Shown: in pieces, positions 53,487 to 62,304 of the stretch
Position numbering within the stretch: the stretch's first letter is position 1
Layout of the letters: each line of letters begins with the position of its first letter
Source of the DNA: Flavobacterium flavigenum
Lineage (GTDB): Bacteria; Bacteroidota; Bacteroidia; Flavobacteriales; Flavobacteriaceae
Reading direction: 5' to 3'
Length of the DNA stretch: 64,000 nt
Assembly (NCBI RefSeq): GCF_027111255.2
Contig: NZ_CP114285.2
Location: 3,596,001-3,660,000, forward strand
Position numbers and translations under genes: made by a program
Notes under the pieces: generated by a model
Told to the model about the DNA's origin: nothing
Databases searched by the model: none
The model's input: the letters and a program-made list of their open reading frames with translations, nothing else

Positions 53487-53523
53487 AAAAAAAGCTCAAA
53501 CTATAGTAGTTCGGGCTTTTTTT
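53487..53523 (+). terminator. Terminator after the 42-aa gene
   Basis: Stem aaaaaaagctcaaacta / tagttcgggcttttttt with a G-T pair; related in sequence to the terminator at 53116. Confidence 0.8.
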
Positions 53524-53584
53524 ATTCCGGAAAATTTAAGCTTAGAACCTCAGAACTTTAGCGTTTTAGAATCTTAAAAAAAAC

Positions 53585-53615
53585 TTGCAAGTAGAAAGGC
53601 TATTTTGTACCTTTG
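53585..53615 (+). promoter_or_regulatory. Promoter of the metH riboswitch
   Basis: TTG at 53585-53587, 20 bases, TACCTTTG at 53608-53615, an exact TAnnTTTG box with ideal spacing, about 24 bases before the aptamer. Confidence 0.7.
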
Positions 53616-53638
53616 CGCCGTTCCTAATTTTATTGAAA

Positions 53639-53748
53639 GTTATCACGAAAGGCGGAGGGAAAGACCCAATGAAACCTTAGCAACCCTTTGCCATAAAGAA
53701 GGTGCTACATTCTACTTAATACAACAAAATGTATTCAAGATAGATAAC
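53639..53748 (+). ncRNA. SAM-I (S-box) riboswitch upstream of metH
   Basis: P1 pairs gttatc (53639-53644) with gataac (53743-53748). Between them are the S-box consensus parts ggcggagggaaagaccc, aatgaaaccttagcaaccc and aaggtgctacattctact. It resembles the copy at 36223. The distance to the metH start is about 270 bases and includes a REP-like hairpin that may take part in the expression platform. Confidence 0.95.
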
Positions 53749-53852
53749 GCAAAATACAGTACGTATTTCTCAAAAACTTTTCCTGACAACTTACAATATT
53801 CTGAAACAGATTCAGTATTTCGAGCGAATCATTGGCGCATTTTTGCAGTCAT

Positions 53853-53922
53853 AATTCCCGCTGTATGCTATATCTTTTATTCTGAACCCCAGAATAAAAG
53901 GATATCGCAACCATCGGGGCTA
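53853..53922. repeat. REP-like hairpin repeat, copy 2
   Basis: Partner of 29903-29974; hairpin cttttattctg / cagaataaaag within conserved flanks. Lies between the riboswitch and metH. Confidence 0.7.
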
Positions 53923-54016
53923 ATGAGCCGGCAATTGTGAACTTTTGGAATTAATAATGAATTAAAAACTTAGCATCTTAGGGCCTTAGAATCTTAACAG
54001 CTAAAACAAAATAAAT

Positions 54017-55021
54017 ATGTCGATTACAATTCAGGAAGCAATCAAAAAAAATATCCTAATCCTTGATGGGGCAATGGGAACCATGTTACAGCGCTACAAC
54101 TTTTCAGAAGAAGATTTTCGTGGCGAGCGTTTCAAAGATTTTCCACATCCTTTAAAAGGAAACAACGATTTATTATCCCTGACGCAGCCACAGGCCATTC
54201 GTGATGTTCATGCTGCGTATTACGAAGCAGGTGCAGATATCGTAGAAACCAATACATTTTCCGGCACCACAATCGGTATGGCCGATTATTTCATGGAAGA
54301 TCTGGTTTACGAATTAAACTACGAATCGGCTAAATTGGCGAGGCAAGTTGCGGATGAATTCACAGCTAAAAATCCAGAAAAGCCACGTTTTGTAGCAGGT
54401 TCAATCGGACCAACAAACCGTACGGCAAGTATGTCACCAGATGTAAACGATCCGGGTTACAGAGCGGTAACTTTCGACGATTTACGAATTGCTTACAAAC
54501 AGCAAGTAGAGGCTTTAATAGACGGTGGTTGTGATTTACTTTTAGTAGAAACGATTTTTGATACGCTAAATGCAAAAGCAGCACTTTTTGCAATTGAAGA
54601 AGTAAAAGAAGAACGCAATATCGATATTCCAATAATGGTTTCAGGAACCATTACCGATGCTTCAGGAAGAACACTTTCCGGACAAACAGTTGAAGCTTTC
54701 CTAATTTCTGTTTCGCATATTCCGTTGTTAAGCGTTGGTTTCAATTGCGCTTTAGGAGCTGATTTGTTGAAACCGTATTTAAAAACGTTAGCACACAACA
54801 CAAGTTTTAATGTTTCGGCGCATCCAAATGCAGGATTGCCAAACGCTTTCGGACAATATGATGAAACACCGGAGCAGACTCAGGCATTCATCAAAGAATA
54901 TTTAGAGGATAATTTAATCAATATCATCGGCGGTTGTTGCGGAACAACGCCAGATCATATCCGTTTAATGGCTGAGGTAGCGAAGGATTATAAGCCTAGA
55001 GTGGCGCCAAGTTTTGAATAA
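54017..55021 (+). CDS. metH: Methionine synthase, homocysteine-binding part (split MetH, N-terminal piece)
   Basis: 334 aa, matching only the first domain of cobalamin-dependent Met[21 protein letters not shown] at the start, [36 protein letters not shown], and the zinc ligands in [11 protein letters not shown] and [11 protein letters not shown]. It binds and activates homocysteine. The remaining MetH domains are on a separate gene 710 bases downstream, so the holoenzyme works as two chains. SAM riboswitch control at the head fits the role. Confidence 0.95.
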   Translation: MSITIQEAIKKNILILDGAMGTMLQRYNFSEEDFRGERFKDFPHPLKGNNDLLSLTQPQAIRDVHAAYYEAGADIVETNTFSGTTIGMADYFMEDLVYELNYESAKLARQVADEFTAKNPEKPRFVAGSIGPTNRTASMSPDVNDPGYRAVTFDDLRIAYKQQVEALIDGGCDLLLVETIFDTLNAKAALFAIEEVKEERNIDIPIMVSGTITDASGRTLSGQTVEAFLISVSHIPLLSVGFNCALGADLLKPYLKTLAHNTSFNVSAHPNAGLPNAFGQYDETPEQTQAFIKEYLEDNLINIIGGCCGTTPDHIRLMAEVAKDYKPRVAPSFE

Positions 55022-55031
55022 TCTTCTTAAT

Positions 55032-55352
55032 ATGAAGAATATTTTGATTCTATTTTATTTAATGTTAATGAGTTGTAATTATACAACAAATACAGTTTTT
55101 CAGAAAAGTATTAAATGTGAAGATTGTTTAGTTACAAAAGAAGAAACGGCAGTTGGAATTGCTGAGCCAATTTTGTTTGAATCATACGGAAAAGATCAAA
55201 TAGAAGATCAAAGACCTTATACCGTAACAATAGAAAATGATTCTATTTGGGACATTAAAGGGACTTTTAATAGTATTGGTTTTGGAGGCGTGTTTGATAT
55301 TAAAATCTCTGCAAAAAATGGTAAAGTTTTATATATGATGCATGGTAAGTAG
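55032..55352 (+). CDS. Putative lipoprotein inserted between the metH pieces
   Basis: 106 aa from ATG 55032: MKNILILFYLMLMSCNYTTN is a lipoprotein signal with the lipidated Cys. The rest (CEDCLVTKEETAVGIAEPI) has two Cys and a Gly-rich end. An in-frame upstream ATG (55014) overlaps metH by 8 bases but leads to no better start. No known family, and no obvious link to methionine. Confidence 0.6.
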   Translation: MKNILILFYLMLMSCNYTTNTVFQKSIKCEDCLVTKEETAVGIAEPILFESYGKDQIEDQRPYTVTIENDSIWDIKGTFNSIGFGGVFDIKISAKNGKVLYMMHGK

Positions 55353-55372
55353 AATGGTAATTAAAATTCTCA

Positions 55373-55466
55373 TTGCTAGCGCGAGCGTCACGCTCGTGCC
55401 CGCAAAGATTAAAGATTTAAAAATTTATAATTGCAACGTGCACGAGCGTGACGCTCGCGCTAGCAA
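55373..55466. repeat. Long perfect inverted repeat, REPIN-like
   Basis: Arms of 27 bases, 55373-55399 and 55440-55466, are perfect reverse complements separated by 40 AT-rich bases. Each arm itself contains the near-palindrome cgagcgtcacgctcg. GC content is far above the surroundings. The form, two inverted palindromic units, is that of a REPIN moved by a RAYT transposase; none is in the window. Confidence 0.8.
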
Positions 55467-55520
55467 AAGAAAAATACAGTTAAAAACCTCGGAAAAACGA
55501 AAATTTTTTAATGAAACCGA

Positions 55521-55622
55521 GTCTGCGTGAGGGATAGCAGTGAAAAGCCCACAGACCAATGCAGTGATAACGGAATTGGTCGAGGACTTGCAACGGATAG
55601 CCCGGCCCTTGGGACACGTCCA
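55521..55622. repeat. GC-rich structured intergenic element
   Basis: Two related halves, gtgagggatagcagtgaaaa + gcccacagac and gacttgcaacggatagcccg + gccct, share GGATAGC followed by GCCC. The first half closes by gtctg / cagac. Composition and folding stand out from the AT-rich context. I recall similar sequences in other flavobacterial intergenic regions but cannot confirm it. RNA or mobile repeat. Confidence 0.5.
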
Positions 55623-55732
55623 AAATAGTAATATAAATACCTACAAGATTTTGAAAACCTTGCAGGAAAAGAAATAAAGAAGAATAAAACTTAGAACCTA
55701 AGCCTCTCAGAAGCTTAGCAACTTTAAAGAAA

Positions 55733-58408
55733 ATGACTGAAAAAAGAAGAAACCTTATATTGTCAGGATTAGAACCTTTGATTATTACGCCAGAAAGCGT
55801 TTTTGTAAACGTTGGGGAGCGTACGAATGTAACGGGTTCAAGAAAATTCCTTCGATTAATCAAGGAAGAGAAGTATGACGAGGCACTTGATATAGCAAGA
55901 CAGCAGGTAGAAGGAGGAGCGCAGATCATCGATATCAATATGGATGAAGGAATGTTGGACGGTGTAACTGCTATGACCAAATTCCTAAACTTAATTGCTG
56001 CAGAACCAGATATTTCGAGAGTACCGATTATGATCGACAGTTCGAAGTGGGAAATTATCGAAGCCGGTCTGAAAGTGGTTCAGGGAAAAAGTGTTGTCAA
56101 CTCGATTTCGTTAAAAGAAGGAGAAGAAGCTTTTATTCATCACGCCAAATTAATCAAGCGTTACGGAGCTGCAGCTATCGTGATGGCTTTTGACGAAGTA
56201 GGTCAGGCTGATAATTACGATCGAAGAGTAGAGATTTGTCAGCGTTCGTATGATATTTTGGTAAACAAAGTAGGTTTCCCTCCACAGGATATTATTTTCG
56301 ATTTGAACATTTTCCCCGTGGCAACAGGAATGGAAGAACACCGCCTGAATGCATTGGACTTTTTTAGAGGAACAAAATGGGTTCGCGAGAACTTGCCACA
56401 TGCACATATTAGTGGTGGTGTAAGTAACGTTTCGTTCTCTTTTAGAGGAAATGACGTTGTTCGTGAAGCGATGCATTCGGTGTTTTTATACCACGCTATT
56501 AAAGAAGGAATGACAATGGGAATCGTGAATCCTGAAATGTTGACGATTTACGATGATATTCCGAAAGACTTATTAGAACACGTTGAAGACGTAATTCTGG
56601 ACAGACGCGATGATGCTACAGAACGACTTTTAGATTTTGCGGAAAACGTAAAAGGCGAAGTAAAAAGCGACGAAAAAACGATTCAGGAATGGCGTTTAGG
56701 TTCGGTTCAGGATCGTATTACACATTCATTGGTAAAAGGAATTGATGCTTTTATTGAAGAAGATGTGGAAGAAGCACGTTTGGCAGCCACAAAACCAATC
56801 GAAGTTATCGAAATCAATTTGATGACAGGAATGAATGTGGTTGGAGATTTATTCGGAAGCGGAAAAATGTTCCTGCCTCAGGTAGTTAAATCGGCACGTG
56901 TAATGAAAAAAGCGGTTGCTTATTTATTGCCTTTTATTGAAGCCAGTAAACAAGCCGGCGACAAACAAGGAAACGGAAAAATCCTGATGGCGACTGTAAA
57001 AGGCGACGTTCACGATATTGGTAAAAACATCGTTTCGGTGGTTCTGGCCTGTAACAATTACGAGATTGTAGATTTGGGTGTAATGGTGCCTCCCGAAAAA
57101 ATCATTGCAGCGGCAATTGAACATGAAGTTGACATTATCGGACTAAGCGGACTGATCACGCCTTCGCTTGACGAAATGGTGTATCTGGCCAAAGAATTAG
57201 ACAAGCAAAATATTAAAATCCCGATTATGATTGGCGGGGCAACGACTTCGCGCGCGCATACCGCCGTGAAAATTGCACCTCAGTACAGAGAAACGGTTAT
57301 TCACGTAAATGATGCTTCGAGAGCTGTTACGGTTGCAGGAAATCTGTTAGATCATAACCGAAAAATATATGCAGCAGATATTCGTGCAGAATACGATGCT
57401 TTTAGAGAAACATTCTTAAATCGTTCAAGAGATAAAAATTTCTTAACGATTGAAGAAGCCCGTAAAAATAAATTACAATTAGATTGGTCTGAATATACTC
57501 CAGTTAAACCAAAAGTAATTGGAGCACAAATCATCGAAGTTGAATTGGATGTTTTGGTTCCGTATATTGACTGGACGCCATTCTTCCAAACTTGGGAATT
57601 GCATGGAAAATATCCGGCAATTCTAACGGATGAAGTTGTGGGCGAACAGGCAACTTCTGTCTTTGCAGATGCTCAGGCAATGCTGAAAGTGATTTTAGCT
57701 GAGAAAAAACTGAAAGCTAAAGGTATTTACGGAATTTTCCCTTGCAATCAGGTTGACGATGACGATATCGAATTGCGCGATGAAAACGGAAAAGTGTTAG
57801 AGAAATTTTTGACTTTACGTGTACAGGGACAAAAAACAAAAGGCGCACCAAATATTGCTCTGGCTGATTTTATTCTGCCAAAAGAAAGTGGAATAGATGA
57901 TTATATGGGTGCTTTCTGTGTAACAACTGGTTTTGGAGTTGACGAATGGGCTGCCGAATACGAAAAGAACCTTGATGATTATAATTCGATTATGGTAAAA
58001 GCACTTGCAGATCGTTTTGCTGAGGCTTTCGCCGAATATCTTCACGAGCGAGTGCGTAAAGATTTCTGGGGTTATGATTCAGATGAGTCTTTAACTAATG
58101 AAGAATTGATTAAAGAAAGTTATAAAGGAATTCGTCCAGCGCCGGGTTATCCTGCTTGTCCGGATCACTTAGAGAAACCAACGATCTGGAAACTTTTAGA
58201 TGTTGAAAAACAAATTGGAGTAAAACTGACAGAAAGTATGGCGATGTGGCCAGCTTCGTCAGTTTCAGGTTATTATTTCGGAAATCCAAAAAGTAAATAT
58301 TTCGGACTCGGAAAAATAAAAGAAGATCAGGTGACAGATTACGCAAAACGCCGAAATGTACCGTTGGATTACGCAATGAAATGGTTAAACCCTAATATAG
58401 CAGATTAA
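55733..58408 (+). CDS. metH: Methionine synthase, folate-, B12- and activation-domain part (split MetH, C-terminal piece)
   Basis: 891 aa. Pterin-binding domain [19 protein letters not shown] and [16 protein letters not shown], the cap and cobalamin domain with [10 protein letters not shown] (the DxHxxG axial His), [17 protein letters not shown] and [14 protein letters not shown], then the SAM-dependent reactivation domain with [15 protein letters not shown] and [17 protein letters not shown]. Together with the gene at 54017 it makes a complete MetH. Split MetH is common in flavobacteria. In this case the pieces are separated by a lipoprotein gene and two repeats, so they are not simply a recent frameshift. 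Confidence 0.96.
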   Translation: MTEKRRNLILSGLEPLIITPESVFVNVGERTNVTGSRKFLRLIKEEKYDEALDIARQQVEGGAQIIDINMDEGMLDGVTAMTKFLNLIAAEPDISRVPIMIDSSKWEIIEAGLKVVQGKSVVNSISLKEGEEAFIHHAKLIKRYGAAAIVMAFDEVGQADNYDRRVEICQRSYDILVNKVGFPPQDIIFDLNIFPVATGMEEHRLNALDFFRGTKWVRENLPHAHISGGVSNVSFSFRGNDVVREAMHSVFLYHAIKEGMTMGIVNPEMLTIYDDIPKDLLEHVEDVILDRRDDATERLLDFAENVKGEVKSDEKTIQEWRLGSVQDRITHSLVKGIDAFIEEDVEEARLAATKPIEVIEINLMTGMNVVGDLFGSGKMFLPQVVKSARVMKKAVAYLLPFIEASKQAGDKQGNGKILMATVKGDVHDIGKNIVSVVLACNNYEIVDLGVMVPPEKIIAAAIEHEVDIIGLSGLITPSLDEMVYLAKELDKQNIKIPIMIGGATTSRAHTAVKIAPQYRETVIHVNDASRAVTVAGNLLDHNRKIYAADIRAEYDAFRETFLNRSRDKNFLTIEEARKNKLQLDWSEYTPVKPKVIGAQIIEVELDVLVPYIDWTPFFQTWELHGKYPAILTDEVVGEQATSVFADAQAMLKVILAEKKLKAKGIYGIFPCNQVDDDDIELRDENGKVLEKFLTLRVQGQKTKGAPNIALADFILPKESGIDDYMGAFCVTTGFGVDEWAAEYEKNLDDYNSIMVKALADRFAEAFAEYLHERVRKDFWGYDSDESLTNEELIKESYKGIRPAPGYPACPDHLEKPTIWKLLDVEKQIGVKLTESMAMWPASSVSGYYFGNPKSKYFGLGKIKEDQVTDYAKRRNVPLDYAMKWLNPNIAD

Positions 58409-58409
58409 T

Positions 58410-58555
58410 TTGGTTGATGGTTTTTGGTTGATAGTTGATAGACTGACTATCAAAGCCAACAACTTTTAACGAACTTGAGTTGTGATGATTTTTGGTTGAT
58501 TGTTGATAGATGACTATTATAGCAAACAACTATCAACCGACAACTAACAACTAAA
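58410..58555. repeat. Heptad-type repeats ttggttgatggt / aactatcaacc
   Basis: Tandem and inverted ttgatggt, ttgatagt and aactatcaacc units, as at 48148-48228; the arms can fold on each other. Confidence 0.6.
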
Positions 58556-58562
58556 ACAAAAA

Positions 58563-58919
58563 ATGGAATACAGTAAATTGGAGGTTTGGCTTGAAGCTCG
58601 GAAATTAGTTAATTTATTATATGATTCTTCTAAATTGTTTCCAAAAGAAGAGTTATTTGGATTAACCAATCAAATGCGAAGAGCTGCAATTTCAATTCCT
58701 TCAAATATAGCTGAAGGTTGAGGAAGACAAACATCAAAAGATACTATACATTTTCTCCATATTTCAAGAGGATCACTTTATGAATTAGAAACGCAATATT
58801 ATCTTGCATTTGATCAAAAATATATTGATGATAATAATTTTAATGTTGCTCTAAAACAAATTGAAACGTGTAAAAAGCTATTAAACGGATTTATTAATTA
58901 CTATAAAAAAATAATTTAG
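58563..58919 (+). pseudogene. Four-helix-bundle (23S intervening-sequence-type) protein with internal TGA
   Basis: 118 codons. MEYSKLEVWLEARKLVNLLY, LFGLTNQMRRAAISIPSNIA, EG, then TGA at codon 53, followed by GRQTSKDTIHFLHISRGSLY and ELETQYYLA. This is the S23/IVP-type four-helix-bundle family, in which the residue after IAEG is normally any small or aromatic residue (Cys and Trp are common). One TGC or TGG to TGA change would explain the stop; the rest is intact. A stop read as Sec or Trp is conceivable but unlikely without other evidence. Confidence 0.75.
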
Positions 58920-58964
58920 TTATTGATTGTTAATTATTGTGATGATTAGTTACAGCAAAGAACG

Positions 58965-59010
58965 AAACTAAAACCATCAACCATCAACCAAAAACTATCA
59001 ACTAATAAAT
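58965..59010. repeat. Heptad-type repeats aaaccatcaacc
   Basis: Complementary counterpart of the repeats at 58410-58555, directly before metF. The two tracts flank the four-helix-bundle pseudogene. Confidence 0.5.
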
Positions 59011-59011
59011 A

Positions 59012-59968
59012 ATGAAAGTAACAGAACATATAGAAAACGCCAAAGGAAAAACATTATTCTCATTTGAAATCATTCCGCCTCAAAAGGGGAAAAGCATTCA
59101 GGAATTATACGATAATATTGATCCGTTGATGGAGTTTAACCCGCCGTTTATTGATGTAACGACTTCTCGCGAAGAGTACATTTATATTGACAAAGGCAAC
59201 GGACTTCTAGATAAAAAACTAACTCGTATGCGTCCAGGAACGCTTGGAATATGCGCTTCTATAAAACATAAATATAATGTAGATACCGTTCCACATTTAC
59301 TATGTGGTGGGTTCACACAAGAAGAAACAGAATACATGCTTGTTGATTGTCATTATCTGGGAATTAACAATGTAATGGCACTTCGTGGCGACGCGATGAA
59401 ACATGAGCAGTCTTTCGTTCCTAAAGATGGCGGTAATCATTATGCTGTTGATTTGGTTAGACAAATAAATGATCTGAATTGTGGTAAATATCTTCATGAA
59501 GTGATGGACATAGACAACAGAGCCGATTTTTGTATTGGTGTTGCCGGTTATCCGGAGAAACATCTGGAGTCGCCTTCTTTACAGTCAGATTTACGAAGAT
59601 TAAAGGAAAAAGTAGATGCCGGGGCAGATTATGTGGTAACGCAAATGTTTTTCGACAATGCTAAATATTTTGCCTTCGTAGAGAAAGCGAGGGAAATGGG
59701 AATTACAGTACCTATTATCCCAGGAATTAAGCCAATTGCTGTTCAAAAACACATGCAGATCCTGCCTCAGATTTTCCGCATCGATTTACCGGAAGATTTG
59801 ATTCGCGAAGTAGATAAATGCAAAAACAACGCTGAAATCAAACAAGTCGGAGTCGAGTGGGCGATTCAGCAGTCAAAAGAACTGAAAGAAGCCGGAGTTC
59901 CGTTTTTACATTATTATTCAATGGGTAAATCTGAGAATATCAGACAGATCGCGAGTCAGGTTTTTTAG
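59012..59968 (+). CDS. metF: 5,10-Methylenetetrahydrofolate reductase
   Basis: 318 aa. TIM-barrel flavoprotein making 5-methyl-THF for MetH. FSFEIIPPQKGKSIQELYD at the start with the catalytic Glu, FIDVTTSREEYIY, VPHLLCGGFTQEETEYMLVD, NVMALRGDA and ADYVVTQMFFDNAKYFAF. It closes the metH/metF group and completes the one-carbon supply. Confidence 0.97.
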   Translation: MKVTEHIENAKGKTLFSFEIIPPQKGKSIQELYDNIDPLMEFNPPFIDVTTSREEYIYIDKGNGLLDKKLTRMRPGTLGICASIKHKYNVDTVPHLLCGGFTQEETEYMLVDCHYLGINNVMALRGDAMKHEQSFVPKDGGNHYAVDLVRQINDLNCGKYLHEVMDIDNRADFCIGVAGYPEKHLESPSLQSDLRRLKEKVDAGADYVVTQMFFDNAKYFAFVEKAREMGITVPIIPGIKPIAVQKHMQILPQIFRIDLPEDLIREVDKCKNNAEIKQVGVEWAIQQSKELKEAGVPFLHYYSMGKSENIRQIASQVF

Positions 59969-59994
59969 CTTACGTCCACTATTATCGAGTATTT

Positions 59995-60087
59995 TTGTCA
60001 TTTCGACGAAGGAGAAATCACTGAGGGAGAGCAACGCACTGTTGTCGAGTTACTAATGTGATTTCTCCCAAAAGGTCGAAATGACAA
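59995..60087. repeat. Inverted repeat, ttgtcatttcgac family, copy 2
   Basis: Arms 59995-60021 and 60058-60087 match those at 39842-39943 (ttgtcatttcgacgaaggag and complement). Located just after metF. Confidence 0.8.
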
Positions 60088-60139
60088 ACAAGTCGCAAAA
60101 ATTGGAATTTGGAATTTTTGGAATTTAAAATTTACGTTT

Positions 60140-60793
60140 ATGAAAAATGAAGAATTACAAGAAATTGCATCCCAGTTAAAACATCCAACAGGAGAAAAAG
60201 GAATCGAAATGGCAAACATGATGCATGAAACCAACATCAACATGACGCGCCATTCAGTTCAGAATCTCAATATTTCATCAGGAAATAGTATCCTTGAATT
60301 AGGACACGGAAATGCAGGCCACGCAGCATTTATTTTCGAACAGGCACAAAACCTGAAATATTACGGACTGGAAATGTCTGATTTAATGTTTCAGGAAGCA
60401 CGCCGGATCAACCGAAATTTTGTTTCTCAAAAACAAGCTTTCTTTTCAATTTATGATGGAAATATTATTCCGTTTGAAGCAGCATCTTTCGATAAAATAT
60501 TCACCGTGAATACCATTTATTTTTGGCAGGATCCTCAACAACTGCTTTTAGAAATCTACAGGGTTTTAAAACCAAATGGGAATTTCTGTCTGACATTTGC
60601 AGAGGAAAGTTTTATGAAAACGCTTCCTTTTACGCAATTTGAATTTGAACTTTACAGTACAGAAAAAGCATTACAACTAATTGAAAAAACAGATTTTAGA
60701 GTTGTTTATACTGAAAGCCATACCGAAAAAGTAAAAAGCAAAACAGGAGAGCTTGTTGACCGGGCTTTTACAACAATTGTTTTAGAGAAGTAA
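60140..60793 (+). CDS. Class I SAM-dependent methyltransferase
   Basis: 217 aa. Rossmann-type motif I ILELGHGNAGHAAFIFEQ, motif II region FEAASFDKIFTVNTIYFWQD and the VLKPNGNFCLTFAEE strand of type-11 methyltransferases. Substrate unknown. It follows metF after a palindrome; no functional link is visible. Confidence 0.88.
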   Translation: MKNEELQEIASQLKHPTGEKGIEMANMMHETNINMTRHSVQNLNISSGNSILELGHGNAGHAAFIFEQAQNLKYYGLEMSDLMFQEARRINRNFVSQKQAFFSIYDGNIIPFEAASFDKIFTVNTIYFWQDPQQLLLEIYRVLKPNGNFCLTFAEESFMKTLPFTQFEFELYSTEKALQLIEKTDFRVVYTESHTEKVKSKTGELVDRAFTTIVLEK

Positions 60794-60874
60794 TTTTTAT
60801 CAGCTTCAATAATGGTAATAATTCATTCTGTTTTAGTACCGTTTTAATACGTCAAACTTTTTAAAATTTATATA

Positions 60875-62284
60875 GTGAATTCAGTACTTCAACACGATTT
60901 AAATAATTTTGAAAATATTTTAGAAAAAACAAAAAAGCAGGGAATCGACTTTTTGAATAATCTTGAAAATATTCCAACTTCTAACAAAAATTCAATTGAT
61001 TATTCCAGAGAATTAAACGAATTAGGTTTAGGTTCGCTGGCAGCTTTAGAAGAATTTAATGCAAGACTGGCACCTTTAATGGTTGCTTCTTCCGGACCAC
61101 GTTACTGGGGTTTTGTCACAGGAGGTTCAACCCCGGCATCTATTGTTGGTGACTGGCTGACTTCAATTTACGATCAGAACACACAAGCTGTAAAAGCGCA
61201 GGGAGGTGTTTCTGCACTGATCGAATTTGAAACGATTAATCTGCTTTTGCAATTATTAGGGCTTCCAAAATCATTTTTAGGAGGATTTGTGACCGGTGCA
61301 ACAATGTCGAATTTTACCTGTTTGGGGGTTGCGAGACAATGGTTTGGAAAACAATTCGGTAAGGATTTTGCCAAAAACGGAATTTCAGAAATCATACATG
61401 TTTTTTCCGCTACACCTCATTCTTCTTCGATAAAAGCATTATCAATGTTAGGAATTGGAAGCCAGAATTATACCGCGATTCAAACCATTGAAGGAAATCG
61501 AGAAGCAATTGATATCGTTGATTTAGAACAAAATATTAAAAATTTAAATGGAAAACCCTTTATTCTCATTTCAAGTGCCGGAACAGTTAATACGGCTGAT
61601 TATGATGATTTTGAAGCTATTTCAAAACTAAAAGAAAAATACAATTTCTGGTGGCATATTGATGCTGCTTTTGGAGGTTTTGCCGCCGTTTCAGAGAAAT
61701 ACAAACATTATGTTCAAGGTTGGGAAAATGCAGACAGTATTACAATTGATTGTCATAAATGGTTGAATGTGCCTTATGAAAGCGCCTTTTATTTGATAAA
61801 AGAGCAGCACACAGCCTTGCAAATTGAAACTTTTCAGAATTCAAATGCGCCCTACTTAGGAAATCCATTAGAAAATTTTAATTACTTTAATGTAGTACCT
61901 GAAAACTCAAGACGTTTAAGAGCGCTGCCGGTTTGGTTTTCTTTAGTTGCATACGGAAGAGAAGGTTTTTGTGATATTATCGAAAAAAGCACTTCATTGG
62001 CACTTCATTTTGGAAATGCTCTTATTGAAGACGGCAGTTTTGAACTTCTTGCTCCAATTCGATTAAACAATGTTTGCTTCACTTTAAAAGGAGGTGAAAA
62101 TCAAGATAAAGTGAGTGATTTTTTAACAAAATTAAATGATACGGGAATAGTTTTTATGACGCCGACTGTCTATCAAAACAAAAAAGGAATCCGAGCTTCA
62201 TTTGTAAATTGGCGAACAACTGAAAATGATATTAAAATTGTAATAGAGCAAATGAAAGAAACGCTAAATGCCTTATATTTATAA
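60875..62284 (+). CDS. Group II PLP-dependent amino-acid decarboxylase
   Basis: 469 aa. GTG start (60875). The fold of aromatic-L-amino-acid/glutamate/aspartate decarboxylases is clear: PRYWGFVTGGSTPASIVGDW, GGFVTGATMSNFTCLGVARQ, WWHIDAAFGGFAA with the cofactor Asp, and the PLP lysine in DCHKWLNVPYE. The substrate (aromatic amino acid, DABA or another) cannot be decided. A neighbouring hydrolase follows after 20 bases, perhaps co-transcribed. Confidence 0.92.
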   Translation: MNSVLQHDLNNFENILEKTKKQGIDFLNNLENIPTSNKNSIDYSRELNELGLGSLAALEEFNARLAPLMVASSGPRYWGFVTGGSTPASIVGDWLTSIYDQNTQAVKAQGGVSALIEFETINLLLQLLGLPKSFLGGFVTGATMSNFTCLGVARQWFGKQFGKDFAKNGISEIIHVFSATPHSSSIKALSMLGIGSQNYTAIQTIEGNREAIDIVDLEQNIKNLNGKPFILISSAGTVNTADYDDFEAISKLKEKYNFWWHIDAAFGGFAAVSEKYKHYVQGWENADSITIDCHKWLNVPYESAFYLIKEQHTALQIETFQNSNAPYLGNPLENFNYFNVVPENSRRLRALPVWFSLVAYGREGFCDIIEKSTSLALHFGNALIEDGSFELLAPIRLNNVCFTLKGGENQDKVSDFLTKLNDTGIVFMTPTVYQNKKGIRASFVNWRTTENDIKIVIEQMKETLNALYL

Positions 62285-62304
62285 ATCAATTTTAAATAAT
62301 TGGA

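Noticed and set aside
53605..53940. 111-aa open frame over the metH riboswitch
   Set aside because: The frame covers the SAM-I aptamer and the REP-like hairpin; its translation of the aptamer core is a by-product and it shows no protein family.
55342..55530. 62-aa frame across the long inverted repeat
   Set aside because: Encoded largely by the palindromic repeat; no independent support.
58719..58721. Selenocysteine codon in the four-helix-bundle protein
   Set aside because: No SECIS-like hairpin was evident right after the TGA and the family has no redox role; a nonsense mutation is simpler.
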